Origin: Planctobacterium sp047947135
GTDB lineage: Bacteria; Pseudomonadota; Gammaproteobacteria; Enterobacterales; Alteromonadaceae
Length of the DNA: 64,000 bases
Direction: 5' to 3'
Assembly (NCBI GenBank): GCA_047947135.1
Contig: CP170457.1
Coordinates: forward strand, 2,728,001-2,792,000
Shown here: positions 54,544-63,401 of the stretch, one piece after another
Layout of the letters: each line of letters starts with the position of its first letter
Position numbering within the stretch: the stretch's first letter is position 1
Translations under genes and position numbers: made by a program
The notes under the pieces: model-generated
Database searches by the model: none
What the model was told of the DNA's origin: nothing
The model's input: only the letters and a program-made list of their open reading frames with translations

Positions 54544-54568
54544 AAATGTTAACAAATAAATAACATTT
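54544..54568. promoter_or_regulatory. Inverted repeat upstream of glgP
   Basis: AAATGTTA and its exact inverted copy TAACATTT are separated by nine bases, about 130 bases before the glgP start. This is a candidate operator or promoter-associated palindrome; the regulator is unknown. Confidence 0.45.
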
Positions 54569-54698
54569 GAGGTCTTATATTTGTCATTAAAACGTGGTTT
54601 ACTGTTGTTTGTGTAATTTAATTACATTTTTATTACTGAGTTGGTCCACGTAAAACCAATTGGTAGTTGAACTCAGAATGTTCACGTTGAGGTGATAT

Positions 54699-57206
54699 AT
54701 GACGCTAAAAACAAAGACTAAGAAAAACACGATCAAGAATGGCATCAGTGGTGTAGACGCACCACTGCTTGCCGATAAAACGGCAATCAAGAACGCCATT
54801 GTCAGGCATCTGCACTGCACCTTGGGTACTGATGAAAACAAAGCGAACAAACACGCTTGGCTGAAAGCGGCAAGCTCTGCTGTAAATGAGCATGTACTCG
54901 AAGGGTTGCGCAAAACCCAGAAATCCCATTATTTCAATGATACGCGCGCCGTACATTACTTCTCCGCAGAGTTCCTGATGGGCCGACTGATGTCCAATAA
55001 CATGCATAATCTGGGGCTGTTTGAAACGACAAAAGAAGCGCTTCAGGAACTCGGTGTCGACCTCACTGATGTGATGGAGAAAGAACCTGATATGGCATTG
55101 GGTAATGGTGGTCTAGGACGCTTAGCCGCATGCTATATTGACTCATTGGCGACACTGGAGTATCCAGCTCTGGGTTATGGTTTGCATTACGAGCATGGCC
55201 TGTTTCGTCAGGAGATTCAAAACGGCAAGCAAATTGAGCGACCTGACAGCTGGCGTGACTACGGTAACCCATGGGAAATCTGTCGTCCTGAATCTATTCA
55301 GGAAATTCCACTGTATGGTTATGTTGAAACTAAATACGGTGAGCACGGTAAAATTCAAAAAGAATGGCACCCTGGCTCTATTGTCAAAGGTCTGCCCTGG
55401 GACATTCCGGTTGTCGGTTATGAAGGTAAAACGGTAAATGTCTTGAGACTATGGGAAGCACAGTCTTCTGACTATTTTAACTGGGATGTGTTTAATGCCG
55501 GTGGCTATATCGATTCACACGCCGAGACCGTGCAGTCAGAAACTATCTCGAAAGTATTGTATCCCAATGACGAAACTGAAGCGGGCAAAGAGTTACGTCT
55601 TATCCAGCAATACTTCTTTTGTGCCTGTTCATTAAAAGATATTGTTCGCCGTTATAAACGTGCCCATGGTGACGACTGGAGCCGTTTTGCCGAGCAAGTG
55701 GTTATTCAGTTAAACGATACGCACCCAGCAATCGCTATTCCTGAATTGATGCGGATTCTTTTGGATCGCGCTGAAATGTCCTGGGAAGATGCCTGGGCGA
55801 TCAGTTCCAAAGTATTCGCCTATACCAACCATACTTTACTTCCAGAAGCCCTGGAGAAATGGCCCGCGCGCATGATCGAAAAGATCCTGCCGCGTCACCT
55901 GGAAATCATTTACGAAATCAACCACCGTTTTATGCAGGAAGTTGATAAGAAATGGCCAAATCAATCTGACATCAAATCGAAACTATCTATCATCGAAGAG
56001 GGTAGTGAGAAAATGGTGCGCATGGGCCATTTGAGTGTTATTGGCTCGTTTGCAGTGAATGGTGTGGCAGAGATTCACTCGAAGCTTGTCAAAGCTAATT
56101 TGTTCCCGGAATTTGACCAACTGTGGCCGGGGAAATTCACCAATGTCACCAACGGTATTACACCCAGAAGATGGCTAAAAGCCTGTAACCCGAGATTGTC
56201 AGCATTAATCGACGAGAAAGTCGGTAATGACTGGCCAACAAATTTGAACAAATTGCAAGGTTTGAACGAGTTTGCTGATAATGCTGCATTCCAAAAAGAA
56301 TTTATGGCAATTAAGCGTCAGAACAAGGTTGATTTAGCTGAAGAAGTATTAAAGCTGACTGGCGTTGAAATTAACCCGGATGCAATTTTTGATATTCAAA
56401 TCAAGCGCTTACATGAATATAAGCGCCAACATCTGAATCTTTTGCATATCATGGCGTTGTATAAACGCTTATTAGAAAACCCAAATTACCAAATGGAACC
56501 CAGAGTATTTTTGTTTGGGGCGAAGGCTGCGCCGGGGTACAAGTTAGCAAAAGACATCATTTATGCCATTAACATGGTGGCGGACAAGATAAATAATGAC
56601 AATCGCGTTAACAGTAAGCTGAAAGTGGTATTTTTGCCTAACTACCGGGTCAGTCTGGCAGAAAAAATGATTCCGGCAGCCGATGTTTCCGAGCAGATTT
56701 CCACTGCAGGTAAGGAAGCTTCCGGTACGGGTAACATGAAGTTAGCCCTAAATGGTGCTTTAACTGTTGGTACCTTGGACGGTGCTAATATTGAGATCGC
56801 TGAAGAAGTCGGTGATGACAATATCTTTATCTTCGGGTTAACGGTAGATGAAGTGGTCGAAACCAAGCGAAATGGTTACAATCCATATGATTATTACTAT
56901 AAAAATCAGGAGCTTAAATCTATCCTGGATTGGCTGGAAAGTGACTTCTTCACACCAGGAAAACCAGGTGAATTAGCGTCAATTAAACGAAGCTTATTGG
57001 ACGGTGGTGATCCTTACTTAGTATTGGCCGATTACGAATCATATTCCGAGGCACAACAGAAAGTTGACGAAGCTTACAGGGATAAAGCAGGATGGGCGCG
57101 TAAGGCGATAATCAATACCGCTAATATGGGGAAATTCACATCTGACCGTTCTATACAGGATTATGTCAGCAAAATATGGAAATTAACCCCCTGTAATGTT
57201 CAATAA
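54699..57206 (+). CDS. glgP: Glycogen/maltodextrin phosphorylase
   Basis: The 835-residue enzyme releases glucose 1-phosphate from alpha-1,4-glucans. It has HYFSAEFLMGR, LGNGGLGRLAACYIDS, VIQLNDTHPAIAIPELMR, FDIQIKRLHEYKRQ, and the cofactor Lys in KEASGTGNMKLALNGA. The length matches GlgP/MalP enzymes. The ATG has GAGGTGAT just upstream. It follows pgm by 234 bases in the same direction, giving a short catabolic module that would use the branches released by the pullulanases of this window. Confidence 0.96.
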   Translation: MTLKTKTKKNTIKNGISGVDAPLLADKTAIKNAIVRHLHCTLGTDENKANKHAWLKAASSAVNEHVLEGLRKTQKSHYFNDTRAVHYFSAEFLMGRLMSNNMHNLGLFETTKEALQELGVDLTDVMEKEPDMALGNGGLGRLAACYIDSLATLEYPALGYGLHYEHGLFRQEIQNGKQIERPDSWRDYGNPWEICRPESIQEIPLYGYVETKYGEHGKIQKEWHPGSIVKGLPWDIPVVGYEGKTVNVLRLWEAQSSDYFNWDVFNAGGYIDSHAETVQSETISKVLYPNDETEAGKELRLIQQYFFCACSLKDIVRRYKRAHGDDWSRFAEQVVIQLNDTHPAIAIPELMRILLDRAEMSWEDAWAISSKVFAYTNHTLLPEALEKWPARMIEKILPRHLEIIYEINHRFMQEVDKKWPNQSDIKSKLSIIEEGSEKMVRMGHLSVIGSFAVNGVAEIHSKLVKANLFPEFDQLWPGKFTNVTNGITPRRWLKACNPRLSALIDEKVGNDWPTNLNKLQGLNEFADNAAFQKEFMAIKRQNKVDLAEEVLKLTGVEINPDAIFDIQIKRLHEYKRQHLNLLHIMALYKRLLENPNYQMEPRVFLFGAKAAPGYKLAKDIIYAINMVADKINNDNRVNSKLKVVFLPNYRVSLAEKMIPAADVSEQISTAGKEASGTGNMKLALNGALTVGTLDGANIEIAEEVGDDNIFIFGLTVDEVVETKRNGYNPYDYYYKNQELKSILDWLESDFFTPGKPGELASIKRSLLDGGDPYLVLADYESYSEAQQKVDEAYRDKAGWARKAIINTANMGKFTSDRSIQDYVSKIWKLTPCNVQ

Positions 57207-57232
57207 ATAAACAATTAATGCGTTTTTGTGAA

Positions 57233-57269
57233 AAAAAGCCCCAATAACATTTGTTGAGGCTTTTTTTTT
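57233..57269 (+). terminator. Terminator of glgP
   Basis: A stem AAAAAGCC/GGCTTTTT with an inner CAA/TTG extension is followed by a long T run, 27 bases past the glgP stop. Confidence 0.8.
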
Positions 57270-57323
57270 GCCTGTAAACAGGATAGATTCGTTGAGTGTG
57301 GCAGTAGAGGTAGTTTCTAACTT

Positions 57324-58634
57324 GTGAGTGTATTTCATCGGACCTTATCGATGATCCCTAATCGATATGCGTTTCTCGACAAAGTGCAGCGGTGCCTGGA
57401 TGAAGATTCCCGAGTGTCTCTATTTCTCATCGACGTTGTTCGATTTTCTGACGTCAGTACCAGTTTTGGTTATCAGGCTGGGGATTACATCCTCGCTGAA
57501 ATCGCTCGGCGTATTCAGGCAATATTCGGAAAACGCGTTTCACTAGGGCGAATCAGTGGTGATATTTTTTGCTTAGTTATCCCTGGCACCCACGACGAAC
57601 GCAAACTCAAAGCGCTCTATGTCCATCTCAATGAACATTTTAAAACCCCCATTTCTGTCGGTGATCATGCGTTCGCAGCAGACTTTAATGTTGGGGCAAT
57701 TGCCAATCCGGATCGCAATACAGACGTCAATAAGCTTTTCTCTGCTGCTGAAGCGGCGTTAAAAAAAGCCAAAAGTAATAAATACGATAACTTTGCGCAT
57801 GTGAATTTGAAGCAGGAAGTTACCTCGGGTCGCGCTTTGGCATTAAAAGCAGACCTCAAGCGTGCCCTGACTAACAATGAATTGGAGTTGTATTTCCAAC
57901 CAAAAGTGGATTTGCGTTCATTGCAAATTATTGGTGCGGAATGTCTGCTGCGCTGGAATCATCCGCTTGATGGCGTATTGTTTCCCGGTAGCCTCATCGA
58001 AGCGGCTGAGTCGTACAATATGATGAATGAACTGGGGTATTGGGCCATTCAGCAGGCGTTTGAATCGTCTTTAAGGTTGCAGGCATTGGGTTATGATTTG
58101 CAATTGGCGGTCAATATTTCTCCGACTCAGCTGTATGATTCACAGTTTATTCCTAAGTTAAGAGCCTTAGGCGAGCAAATGTGTATTAATCTTGGCAATG
58201 TTGAACTGGAATTGACAGAAGATATTGCCATGTCGAACTCACTGCTGGTGAGCCGGCAATTAGCGGAAGCAAGAAAGTTAGGCTTTGAAGTGGCGATTGA
58301 TGACTTTGGTAAAGGCTATTCTAACCTTGCCTATATCAGAGATTTATCCATCGATACCATTAAAATAGATAAGACCTTTGTTATGCAATTGCTCGAAAAT
58401 CCCGTGAACGAGGCGATAGTGCAAGCGACGCAAGTTATTGCCAAGTCTCTGCAATGCAAAGTTGTAGCGGAAGGTATCGAGTCTGTCGACCACCTTCATA
58501 TTTTGCGTAAATTAGGTGTCCAATCTGGTCAGGGCTTTTTATTTTCACAAGCTGTACCATTTAATGCCTTTATAGAATTACTGCAAAGTGACCTGAGTGT
58601 TGGTGGCTCGTACTCTTTCAGACAACGCGCTTAA
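57324..58634 (+). CDS. EAL-domain cyclic-di-GMP phosphodiesterase with a degenerate GGDEF domain
   Basis: The 436-residue protein is a GGDEF-EAL tandem without an N-terminal sensor. The GGDEF site reads ISGDIF, lacking the second Gly and the catalytic Glu, so diguanylate cyclase activity is unlikely. The EAL domain keeps its metal and catalytic residues: AECLLRWNHP (Glu of the EAL motif), NISPTQL, LELTEDIA, VAIDDFGKGYSNLAYI, IDKTFV, AEGIES and GQGFLFS. It probably degrades c-di-GMP, possibly with GTP binding at the GGDEF part as regulation. The start is uncertain: GTG at 57324 with AGAGG some 13 bases upstream, or the ATG at 57351. The domain start (MIPNRYAF) is close to the N-terminus. Confidence 0.88.
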   Translation: MSVFHRTLSMIPNRYAFLDKVQRCLDEDSRVSLFLIDVVRFSDVSTSFGYQAGDYILAEIARRIQAIFGKRVSLGRISGDIFCLVIPGTHDERKLKALYVHLNEHFKTPISVGDHAFAADFNVGAIANPDRNTDVNKLFSAAEAALKKAKSNKYDNFAHVNLKQEVTSGRALALKADLKRALTNNELELYFQPKVDLRSLQIIGAECLLRWNHPLDGVLFPGSLIEAAESYNMMNELGYWAIQQAFESSLRLQALGYDLQLAVNISPTQLYDSQFIPKLRALGEQMCINLGNVELELTEDIAMSNSLLVSRQLAEARKLGFEVAIDDFGKGYSNLAYIRDLSIDTIKIDKTFVMQLLENPVNEAIVQATQVIAKSLQCKVVAEGIESVDHLHILRKLGVQSGQGFLFSQAVPFNAFIELLQSDLSVGGSYSFRQRA

Positions 58635-58659
58635 GTCCCGACAACAGATTCGCTATAAT
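58631..58659 (+). promoter_or_regulatory. Candidate sigma-70 promoter of astE
   Basis: A perfect TATAAT box at 58654-58659 has a 17-base spacing to a weak -35 (TTAAGT). It lies about 50 bases before the astE start. Confidence 0.45.
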
Positions 58660-58706
58660 AGGCGAGAGTACCCACATTTTAATTAAGTCTGAAAAGTAAA
58701 ACACCC

Positions 58707-59747
58707 ATGTTGACCCAACAAACATCGATTCAGGATATACAACAATTCCTGCAAATTTCTCGCCGCCACCCAGAGCTGGTTGAGCAACCATTCCAATTAA
58801 CCTTGTCCAATCAAACGCTGGTGACAGTTAAAGCGCCGGGGGTGATTTGTTTTGAGCCAGAGGATGCCGGCTGTAAAGATGTCGTCTATTCCTGTGGTAT
58901 ACACGGCAACGAGACCGCGCCGATTGAAATATGTGATGAATTAGTCCAGCGTATCTTCAAAGAAGAAGTGGTTTTACGTCATCGATTAATGGTGATTTTT
59001 GGCAATCTTCCAGCGATGGATATTGCAGAGCGATTCGTGGAAGAAAATATGAATCGCCTGTTTTCTGGTGAGCATGCGAATCCGAATATACCTGTCAATG
59101 CTGAACGTCGCAGAGCTGCGCTATTAGAAGAACAGGTGAAACAGTTTTTTGATGGCGCAGCAGATGGAAACCGGCAACGTTTTCATTACGATCTGCATAC
59201 TGCAATTAGAGATTCCAAGAATGAAAAGTTCGCCGTTTACCCCTTTACGCATGGCGCGCCCAGAAGCTCAGAACAGCTTGTATTTCTGCAAAAGTGTGGT
59301 GTGGAAACTATTCTGTTGTCAGAGTCACCAACTACAACTTTCAGTTATTTTAGTGCTCGTCAGTTTGGTGCACATGCGTTTACTGTAGAATTAGGCAAGG
59401 TAAGACCCTTTGGTCAAAACGACATGAGTCGTTTTAGTCAGGCAAAGGCCACGCTAACGCAATTAGTTAGTGTTGACGATATGGATTTATCTGGTTTTGA
59501 TTCGGCAAACTTTGACATCTACACCGTTAATCAAATCATTAATCGTGAAACAGACGATTTTGAATTATGTTTCAATGACGATACGCCAAATTTTACTGAT
59601 TACCAGAAAGGTACGATACTGGCTCGTGATGGTAAGAAAAATTATGTCGCGCAACAAGATGGGGAAGCCATAGTCTTCCCTAATGCCAAAGTAGCATTGG
59701 GACAACGTGCATTACTCACAGTTGTTCCTGCATCACTAAATGAGTAA
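58707..59747 (+). CDS. astE: Succinylglutamate desuccinylase/aspartoacylase family (AstE)
   Basis: The 346-residue zinc enzyme hydrolyses N-succinylglutamate to succinate and glutamate, the last step of arginine succinyltransferase degradation. The metal ligands His and Glu are in GIHGNETAPIEI, and another His in RFHYDLHTAIR; VELGKVRPFGQND carries the catalytic Glu region. The other ast genes are not in the window, so it is an orphan copy here. It lies 7 bases before the HIT gene, so they are likely cotranscribed. Confidence 0.9.
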   Translation: MLTQQTSIQDIQQFLQISRRHPELVEQPFQLTLSNQTLVTVKAPGVICFEPEDAGCKDVVYSCGIHGNETAPIEICDELVQRIFKEEVVLRHRLMVIFGNLPAMDIAERFVEENMNRLFSGEHANPNIPVNAERRRAALLEEQVKQFFDGAADGNRQRFHYDLHTAIRDSKNEKFAVYPFTHGAPRSSEQLVFLQKCGVETILLSESPTTTFSYFSARQFGAHAFTVELGKVRPFGQNDMSRFSQAKATLTQLVSVDDMDLSGFDSANFDIYTVNQIINRETDDFELCFNDDTPNFTDYQKGTILARDGKKNYVAQQDGEAIVFPNAKVALGQRALLTVVPASLNE

Positions 59748-59754
59748 GTAAACC

Positions 59755-60174
59755 ATGAGCTTTTCACTGGACAGCCGGTTACAAAACGATTGTATTGAGA
59801 TAATGGACTTGCCTTTGTGCAAAGTGTTATTGATGAATGAATCCCGTTATCCGTGGTTTATTCTGGTGCCTCGAATAGAACATGTCAGAGAATTAATTGA
59901 TCTGAAATTGGGGCAACAACAGCGTTTATGGGACGAATCAAATCTGCTTAGCCAATTCTTACAGACGTATTTCCAGCCCGATAAATTAAATGTCGCGGCC
60001 TTGGGAAACGTTGTACCGCAGTTGCACTTGCATCATATAGCGCGATTTGAAGCAGATGCTGCCTGGCCTGCGCCAGTGTGGGGTAAGTACCCTCCAGAGC
60101 CATATCACGATGAACGAGCAACACAGATAAAGTCAGACTTTGTGCGTTTTGTAAGTGAACAAGCTGACTTTTGA
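59755..60174 (+). CDS. HIT-domain protein
   Basis: The 139-residue protein has the histidine-triad-type motif VPQLHLHHIARF (about residue 83) and the family start VLLMNESRYPWFILVPR. HIT hydrolases split nucleotide phosphoramidates or dinucleotides; the physiological substrate is not known. It probably shares a transcript with astE. Confidence 0.88.
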   Translation: MSFSLDSRLQNDCIEIMDLPLCKVLLMNESRYPWFILVPRIEHVRELIDLKLGQQQRLWDESNLLSQFLQTYFQPDKLNVAALGNVVPQLHLHHIARFEADAAWPAPVWGKYPPEPYHDERATQIKSDFVRFVSEQADF

Positions 60175-60248
60175 CATAACTTTTTACACTCCATTTTTTA
60201 CTTCATATTAAAAAACGCTAAATATGATATTACGAATAAAATTGGAGT

Positions 60249-60785
60249 GTGTCGCCTATCATGGCTATTCCTTTGTTGTGGATTGGTGCCGCTGCTGTCG
60301 CGACCTACGCGGGAGTGAAGTATAGTGACCGACTTGAACACACCAAAAGTACGGTAAAGCACTTCCCCGGCCAAACTGAAATCCCTGTGAAACCGGGCAA
60401 TGGTGCCATCGTCTGCTGCGAAGTATACGGGGTACTGGATCATACTGGTATCTGGGTGGATGACTATATCATTGAGCTTAGCGGTTCTGGCTTGGTTCGT
60501 TCTATCTCACCACAACGCTTTTTGCAGGAACGTTCTGGCCGCACAGTCTATGTGGCGTGTGGTAGCGAGCATACCTCATTTAACAGTGACGCTACTGCAG
60601 AACGCGCTGCAGCGAATATTTATACTTATCGGCCCTACGACATCCTGCGGAATAACTGTCACCATTTTGTCTGGGAGATGCTTGCTCAGGACGGACAAAG
60701 AGTAGGGCGATTTAGCCAATTGAATAGACAGTTGGCCAATATTCATGGTGAAACTGTCAGTTGGCACCCCATTTCTCTTTTCTAG
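60249..60785 (+). CDS. LRAT-domain (NlpC/P60-like) protein with N-terminal membrane segment
   Basis: The 178-residue protein has an N-terminal hydrophobic stretch (PLLWIGAAAVATYAGV) followed by an LRAT-like papain fold: LDHTGIWVDDYIIEL with the conserved His and DILRNNCHHFVWEML with the NC motif bearing the catalytic Cys. LRAT-domain proteins in eukaryotes are acyltransferases and phospholipases; in bacteria the relatives are uncharacterised. It may act on lipids or proteins at the inner membrane. The start is uncertain (GTG at 60249 or ATG at 60261); a GGAG is placed poorly for both. It stands alone. Confidence 0.75.
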   Translation: MSPIMAIPLLWIGAAAVATYAGVKYSDRLEHTKSTVKHFPGQTEIPVKPGNGAIVCCEVYGVLDHTGIWVDDYIIELSGSGLVRSISPQRFLQERSGRTVYVACGSEHTSFNSDATAERAAANIYTYRPYDILRNNCHHFVWEMLAQDGQRVGRFSQLNRQLANIHGETVSWHPISLF

Positions 60786-60965
60786 ATTAGGAAGTGATTA
60801 AAAAATCGCCTTTAGACTATTTCTGCATATGAAAATGCTAAGGCAAATATGTTCTCGTATACTCATGATGTGTATAGAATGTGTTTATGAAAAACTGAAT
60901 GAAGATAAACACCCTCTATAGCAAAAATTAAGCTCTTAAATTAATTACATGATGAGGGTATGGTT

Positions 60966-61508
60966 ATGCTCCACAAATTTCTACTCAATAATTTAAGCAA
61001 TAGCGATGTTCTGCAGTCACAATTAGTCGCAACGGGCATTGATGAAAATGATATTCATTTTGTCAGTGAAAACAGTGCGGATTTTGCCGGACATCATATA
61101 CATGAAGCCTCAATTTTCGAAGAGCGAGACTTAATTCACAGCTCTATACGAACCGCTACCTTAGGCGCAGCTGTTGGTGCAGTGGTCAATATCGGAATTT
61201 ATTTTATTCAACCTTATGGCTGGCAGATTGAATTGATAAATGTTGTTCTGTTAATGCTGTTATTTATTGGTTTTGGAGGTTGGATAGGTGGCATGATTGG
61301 GATCAGCTCGCGAAACTATCGTCTTAGTAAACATGAAGTTGATTTAAAACGTGGTAAAGCCATTATGCTTGTCTATACTGATGATGAACATGCCGATAAG
61401 GCAAAACAGATAGTGACGAAGACTGAGTCTGGCGGTCGTTATCTAGGTAAAGATTCTGCGATTGATAATCCGCTTAAAAACGAAAAAATAGAAGAACTGG
61501 AACATTAG
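60966..61508 (+). CDS. Membrane protein with soluble N-terminal domain, unknown function
   Basis: The 180-residue protein starts with a charged domain (residues 1-60), then two transmembrane helices (TATLGAAVGAVVNIGIYFI and LINVVLLMLLFIGFGGWIGG) with a glycine-rich GGMIGISS end, then a basic and acidic C-terminal domain. This layout resembles stress-related membrane proteins with a low-complexity glycine hinge, but no named family was recognised. The ATG at 60966 has GAGGG 8 bases upstream; an earlier ATG at 60960 is too close to that site. It lies 8 bases before the next gene. Confidence 0.6.
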   Translation: MLHKFLLNNLSNSDVLQSQLVATGIDENDIHFVSENSADFAGHHIHEASIFEERDLIHSSIRTATLGAAVGAVVNIGIYFIQPYGWQIELINVVLLMLLFIGFGGWIGGMIGISSRNYRLSKHEVDLKRGKAIMLVYTDDEHADKAKQIVTKTESGGRYLGKDSAIDNPLKNEKIEELEH

Positions 61509-61516
61509 GAGAGACT

Positions 61517-62335
61517 ATGTCGCATTCGTTCAAGGAACAGCCTCACAATGCTATCACTGATAGCCACATTGCCCGCGTAATTCCTTGTAAAGAACTTGAT
61601 TGGGGAGACCCCTTAAAATGGTTAAAACTGGGCGTGAAAGATATGTTGAAAGCGCCCCTTCTAACTTTGTTTTTTGGGCTGATTTTTGCTTTTGTACCTT
61701 GGTTGATCACCTATCTTGTGATGCAAACCGGTTGGCATTTGGTCATTTTGCCATCTCTGGTGTGTTTTATGTTAATTGGTCCATTTTTAGCTGCCGGGAT
61801 GTATGACGTATCCTGGGAACTGGAAAAAGGGCATTCACCCAGTATCTGGCACAGTATAAAAGCCATAACCCGCAATGCGGTTAACGAATGGGCATTTGGT
61901 ATTCTACTGACTGTAATTATGATTTTTTGGTTGCGTGTCGCTGCCCTGATCCATGCACTATACCCTTCTTATCTCGACGATAGCTTTATGAATTTGTTAC
62001 CTTTCTTAGCAGTTGGCACGGCTGCAGGCGCGTTTTTCTCAGTAGTTGTGTTTTTCATTAGCGCCTTCACGCAACCCATTCTGATGGAGCGTAAAGTTGA
62101 TTTGGCTACTGCAGTGTTAACAAGTGTCAACACCGTTTGGGTAAACAAAAAAGTAATGTTTGTCTGGTACGCGTTCATTGCATTGTGTGTTGGTTTTGGA
62201 TTTGTTGTTGGTGTGATGATTGATTTTATTCTTGGTTTCGGCAGCTTTGTTTTCCTGATGCCACTGATTGGTTACGCTACCTGGCATAGTTACATTGACA
62301 CTATTGAAACTAAACGTAAGCGTAATTACGAGTAA
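61517..62335 (+). CDS. DUF2189-type integral membrane protein
   Basis: The 272-residue protein has six hydrophobic segments and a short N-terminal cytoplasmic tail. The pattern ARVIPCKELDWGDPLKWLKLGVKDM and GPFLAAGMYDVSWELEKG matches the DUF2189 family, which occurs widely in Gammaproteobacteria without known function. The ATG has AGGAGAG upstream and follows the previous gene closely, so the two form a pair. Confidence 0.78.
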   Translation: MSHSFKEQPHNAITDSHIARVIPCKELDWGDPLKWLKLGVKDMLKAPLLTLFFGLIFAFVPWLITYLVMQTGWHLVILPSLVCFMLIGPFLAAGMYDVSWELEKGHSPSIWHSIKAITRNAVNEWAFGILLTVIMIFWLRVAALIHALYPSYLDDSFMNLLPFLAVGTAAGAFFSVVVFFISAFTQPILMERKVDLATAVLTSVNTVWVNKKVMFVWYAFIALCVGFGFVVGVMIDFILGFGSFVFLMPLIGYATWHSYIDTIETKRKRNYE

Positions 62336-62353
62336 CACGAACCTTTCCGGAAT

Positions 62354-62373
62354 AGGTGTCCATTAGGGCACCT
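62354..62373 (+). terminator. Hairpin after the DUF2189 gene
   Basis: AGGTGTCC and GGGCACCT form an 8-bp stem (one G-U pair) with loop ATTA, 18 bases past the stop. There is no strong T run, so its strength is uncertain. Confidence 0.5.
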
Positions 62374-62602
62374 CGGTTTGGCATGTCTGCGTTTAAATGG
62401 GCGCCATTCATTTATCTCTTAACGGCATTTCAATGCGAATTTATCTACTCTGTCCTAAATTAGTTAGTCCCTGACTTGCAATTTTAAGGACGCCAGTGCT
62501 TTTTAGCGTATTCTGTCCCTGTCCTGACAAGACACTAAAAACATTTGTAATAGGTTGTAGTGCAATTTAGTTGTCATATTGCTGCTTTAAAGTGAATTAT
62601 AT

Positions 62603-62948
62603 TGTTTGGTTATTCAACAGGATTGAATATTACTGCGCAGGGAAGACCGCGGGATACAGACAATCTGAAGGACGACAAATTGTTGATTGGAAAAGGGTAG
62701 CAAGGACGCCAGCAAGGAATGCGGAGTTTATTAGCACCATGGAATGGTAATGTGCAATGGAGTTTGCCATAAGGAAATAGACAACAACCGAAACAGGACG
62801 TTTTGTGAACAAGGACTGTCAGTGTTTGGGAGAAGCATGGACGATTTATGGATAGCGATTCCCAGGGAGAATACAGGACGTTGAGCACCGACAAATCAGG
62901 GTTGTTGTGAGTACACTTCGGTGTGCTTCACAACCCACCTTTATTTTG
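62603..62948 (+). ncRNA. csrB: CsrB-family regulatory RNA (CsrA sponge)
   Basis: This stretch has no coding frame of protein-like composition but contains 18 GGA triplets within about 260 bases (from 62620 to 62878), many as AGGA, AAGGACG or GGGA. That is the hallmark of CsrB/CsrC RNAs, which sequester the translational regulator CsrA. It ends in a strong hairpin with a UUCG loop (62899-62936) followed by ACCTTTATTTT, a rho-independent terminator. A promoter candidate lies just upstream (TTGTCA at about 62571, AATTAT after 18 bases), giving a predicted RNA of about 345 nt, within the usual CsrB length. The exact 5' end is inference. CsrB RNAs are activated by GacA/UvrY-type response regulators; no clear binding box was found upstream. 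Confidence 0.85.
62899..62948 (+). terminator. Terminator of the CsrB-like RNA
   Basis: GGGTTG pairs with CAACCC around an inner stem GTACAC/GTGTGC closed by a TTCG tetraloop, followed by ACCTTTATTTTG. The UUCG loop marks a very stable RNA hairpin. Confidence 0.85.
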
Positions 62949-62955
62949 TCAATAT

Positions 62956-63363
62956 TTATTGAGTATTGTTAGCGATTGCCTGCTCAAAGTATTTTTGCAC
63001 GCTGATTTGACTATCATTGACCAAACGCTGGAAACAGATTCCGGCAAAGGCGTAAGAATGACCGCCATACTCTAAAAGTACATATGGAGCTTCGGGATCA
63101 GATTCGTCATAGGTCCAATTACCACCTACCACGGAACGAAACACCTCGCCAACATAAGCGCCGTAGATATTACATAAGGTAAATACCGCTTTGTCTTCTA
63201 GCGCCTGGTCCTTGTACCTTTCAATCCAGCGAAGAATCACTTCATCAACCTTAGCAATGCTATCGGCAGAACCATCGAGATCAATACGAAACTCATCTTT
63301 AGTGGTCAAAATGGCATTTTGAGCACTGTCTTTCATCAGTTCGTGTAATTCTTCATGCGTCAT
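62956..63363 (-). CDS. Conserved hypothetical protein, DUF3806-like
   Basis: The 135-residue acidic cytoplasmic protein has the elements DEVILRWIERYKD, NIYGAYVGEVFRSVVGGNWTYDE and GHSYAFAGICFQRLVND, a pattern reminiscent of DUF3806-type proteins. No enzymatic motif was seen. The ATG at 63363 lies one codon pair after an earlier ATG at 63369. It converges with the CsrB-like RNA gene. Confidence 0.6.
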   Translation of the reverse strand: MTHEELHELMKDSAQNAILTTKDEFRIDLDGSADSIAKVDEVILRWIERYKDQALEDKAVFTLCNIYGAYVGEVFRSVVGGNWTYDESDPEAPYVLLEYGGHSYAFAGICFQRLVNDSQISVQKYFEQAIANNTQ

Positions 63364-63401
63364 CAACATGGTGCAACCTTAGCGTTATTATTGTCTGTTT
63401 G

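Noticed and set aside
62610..62894. Minus-strand 94-codon frame across the CsrB-like RNA
   Set aside because: It is complementary to the GGA-rich RNA, lacks a ribosome-binding site and has no protein-like features.
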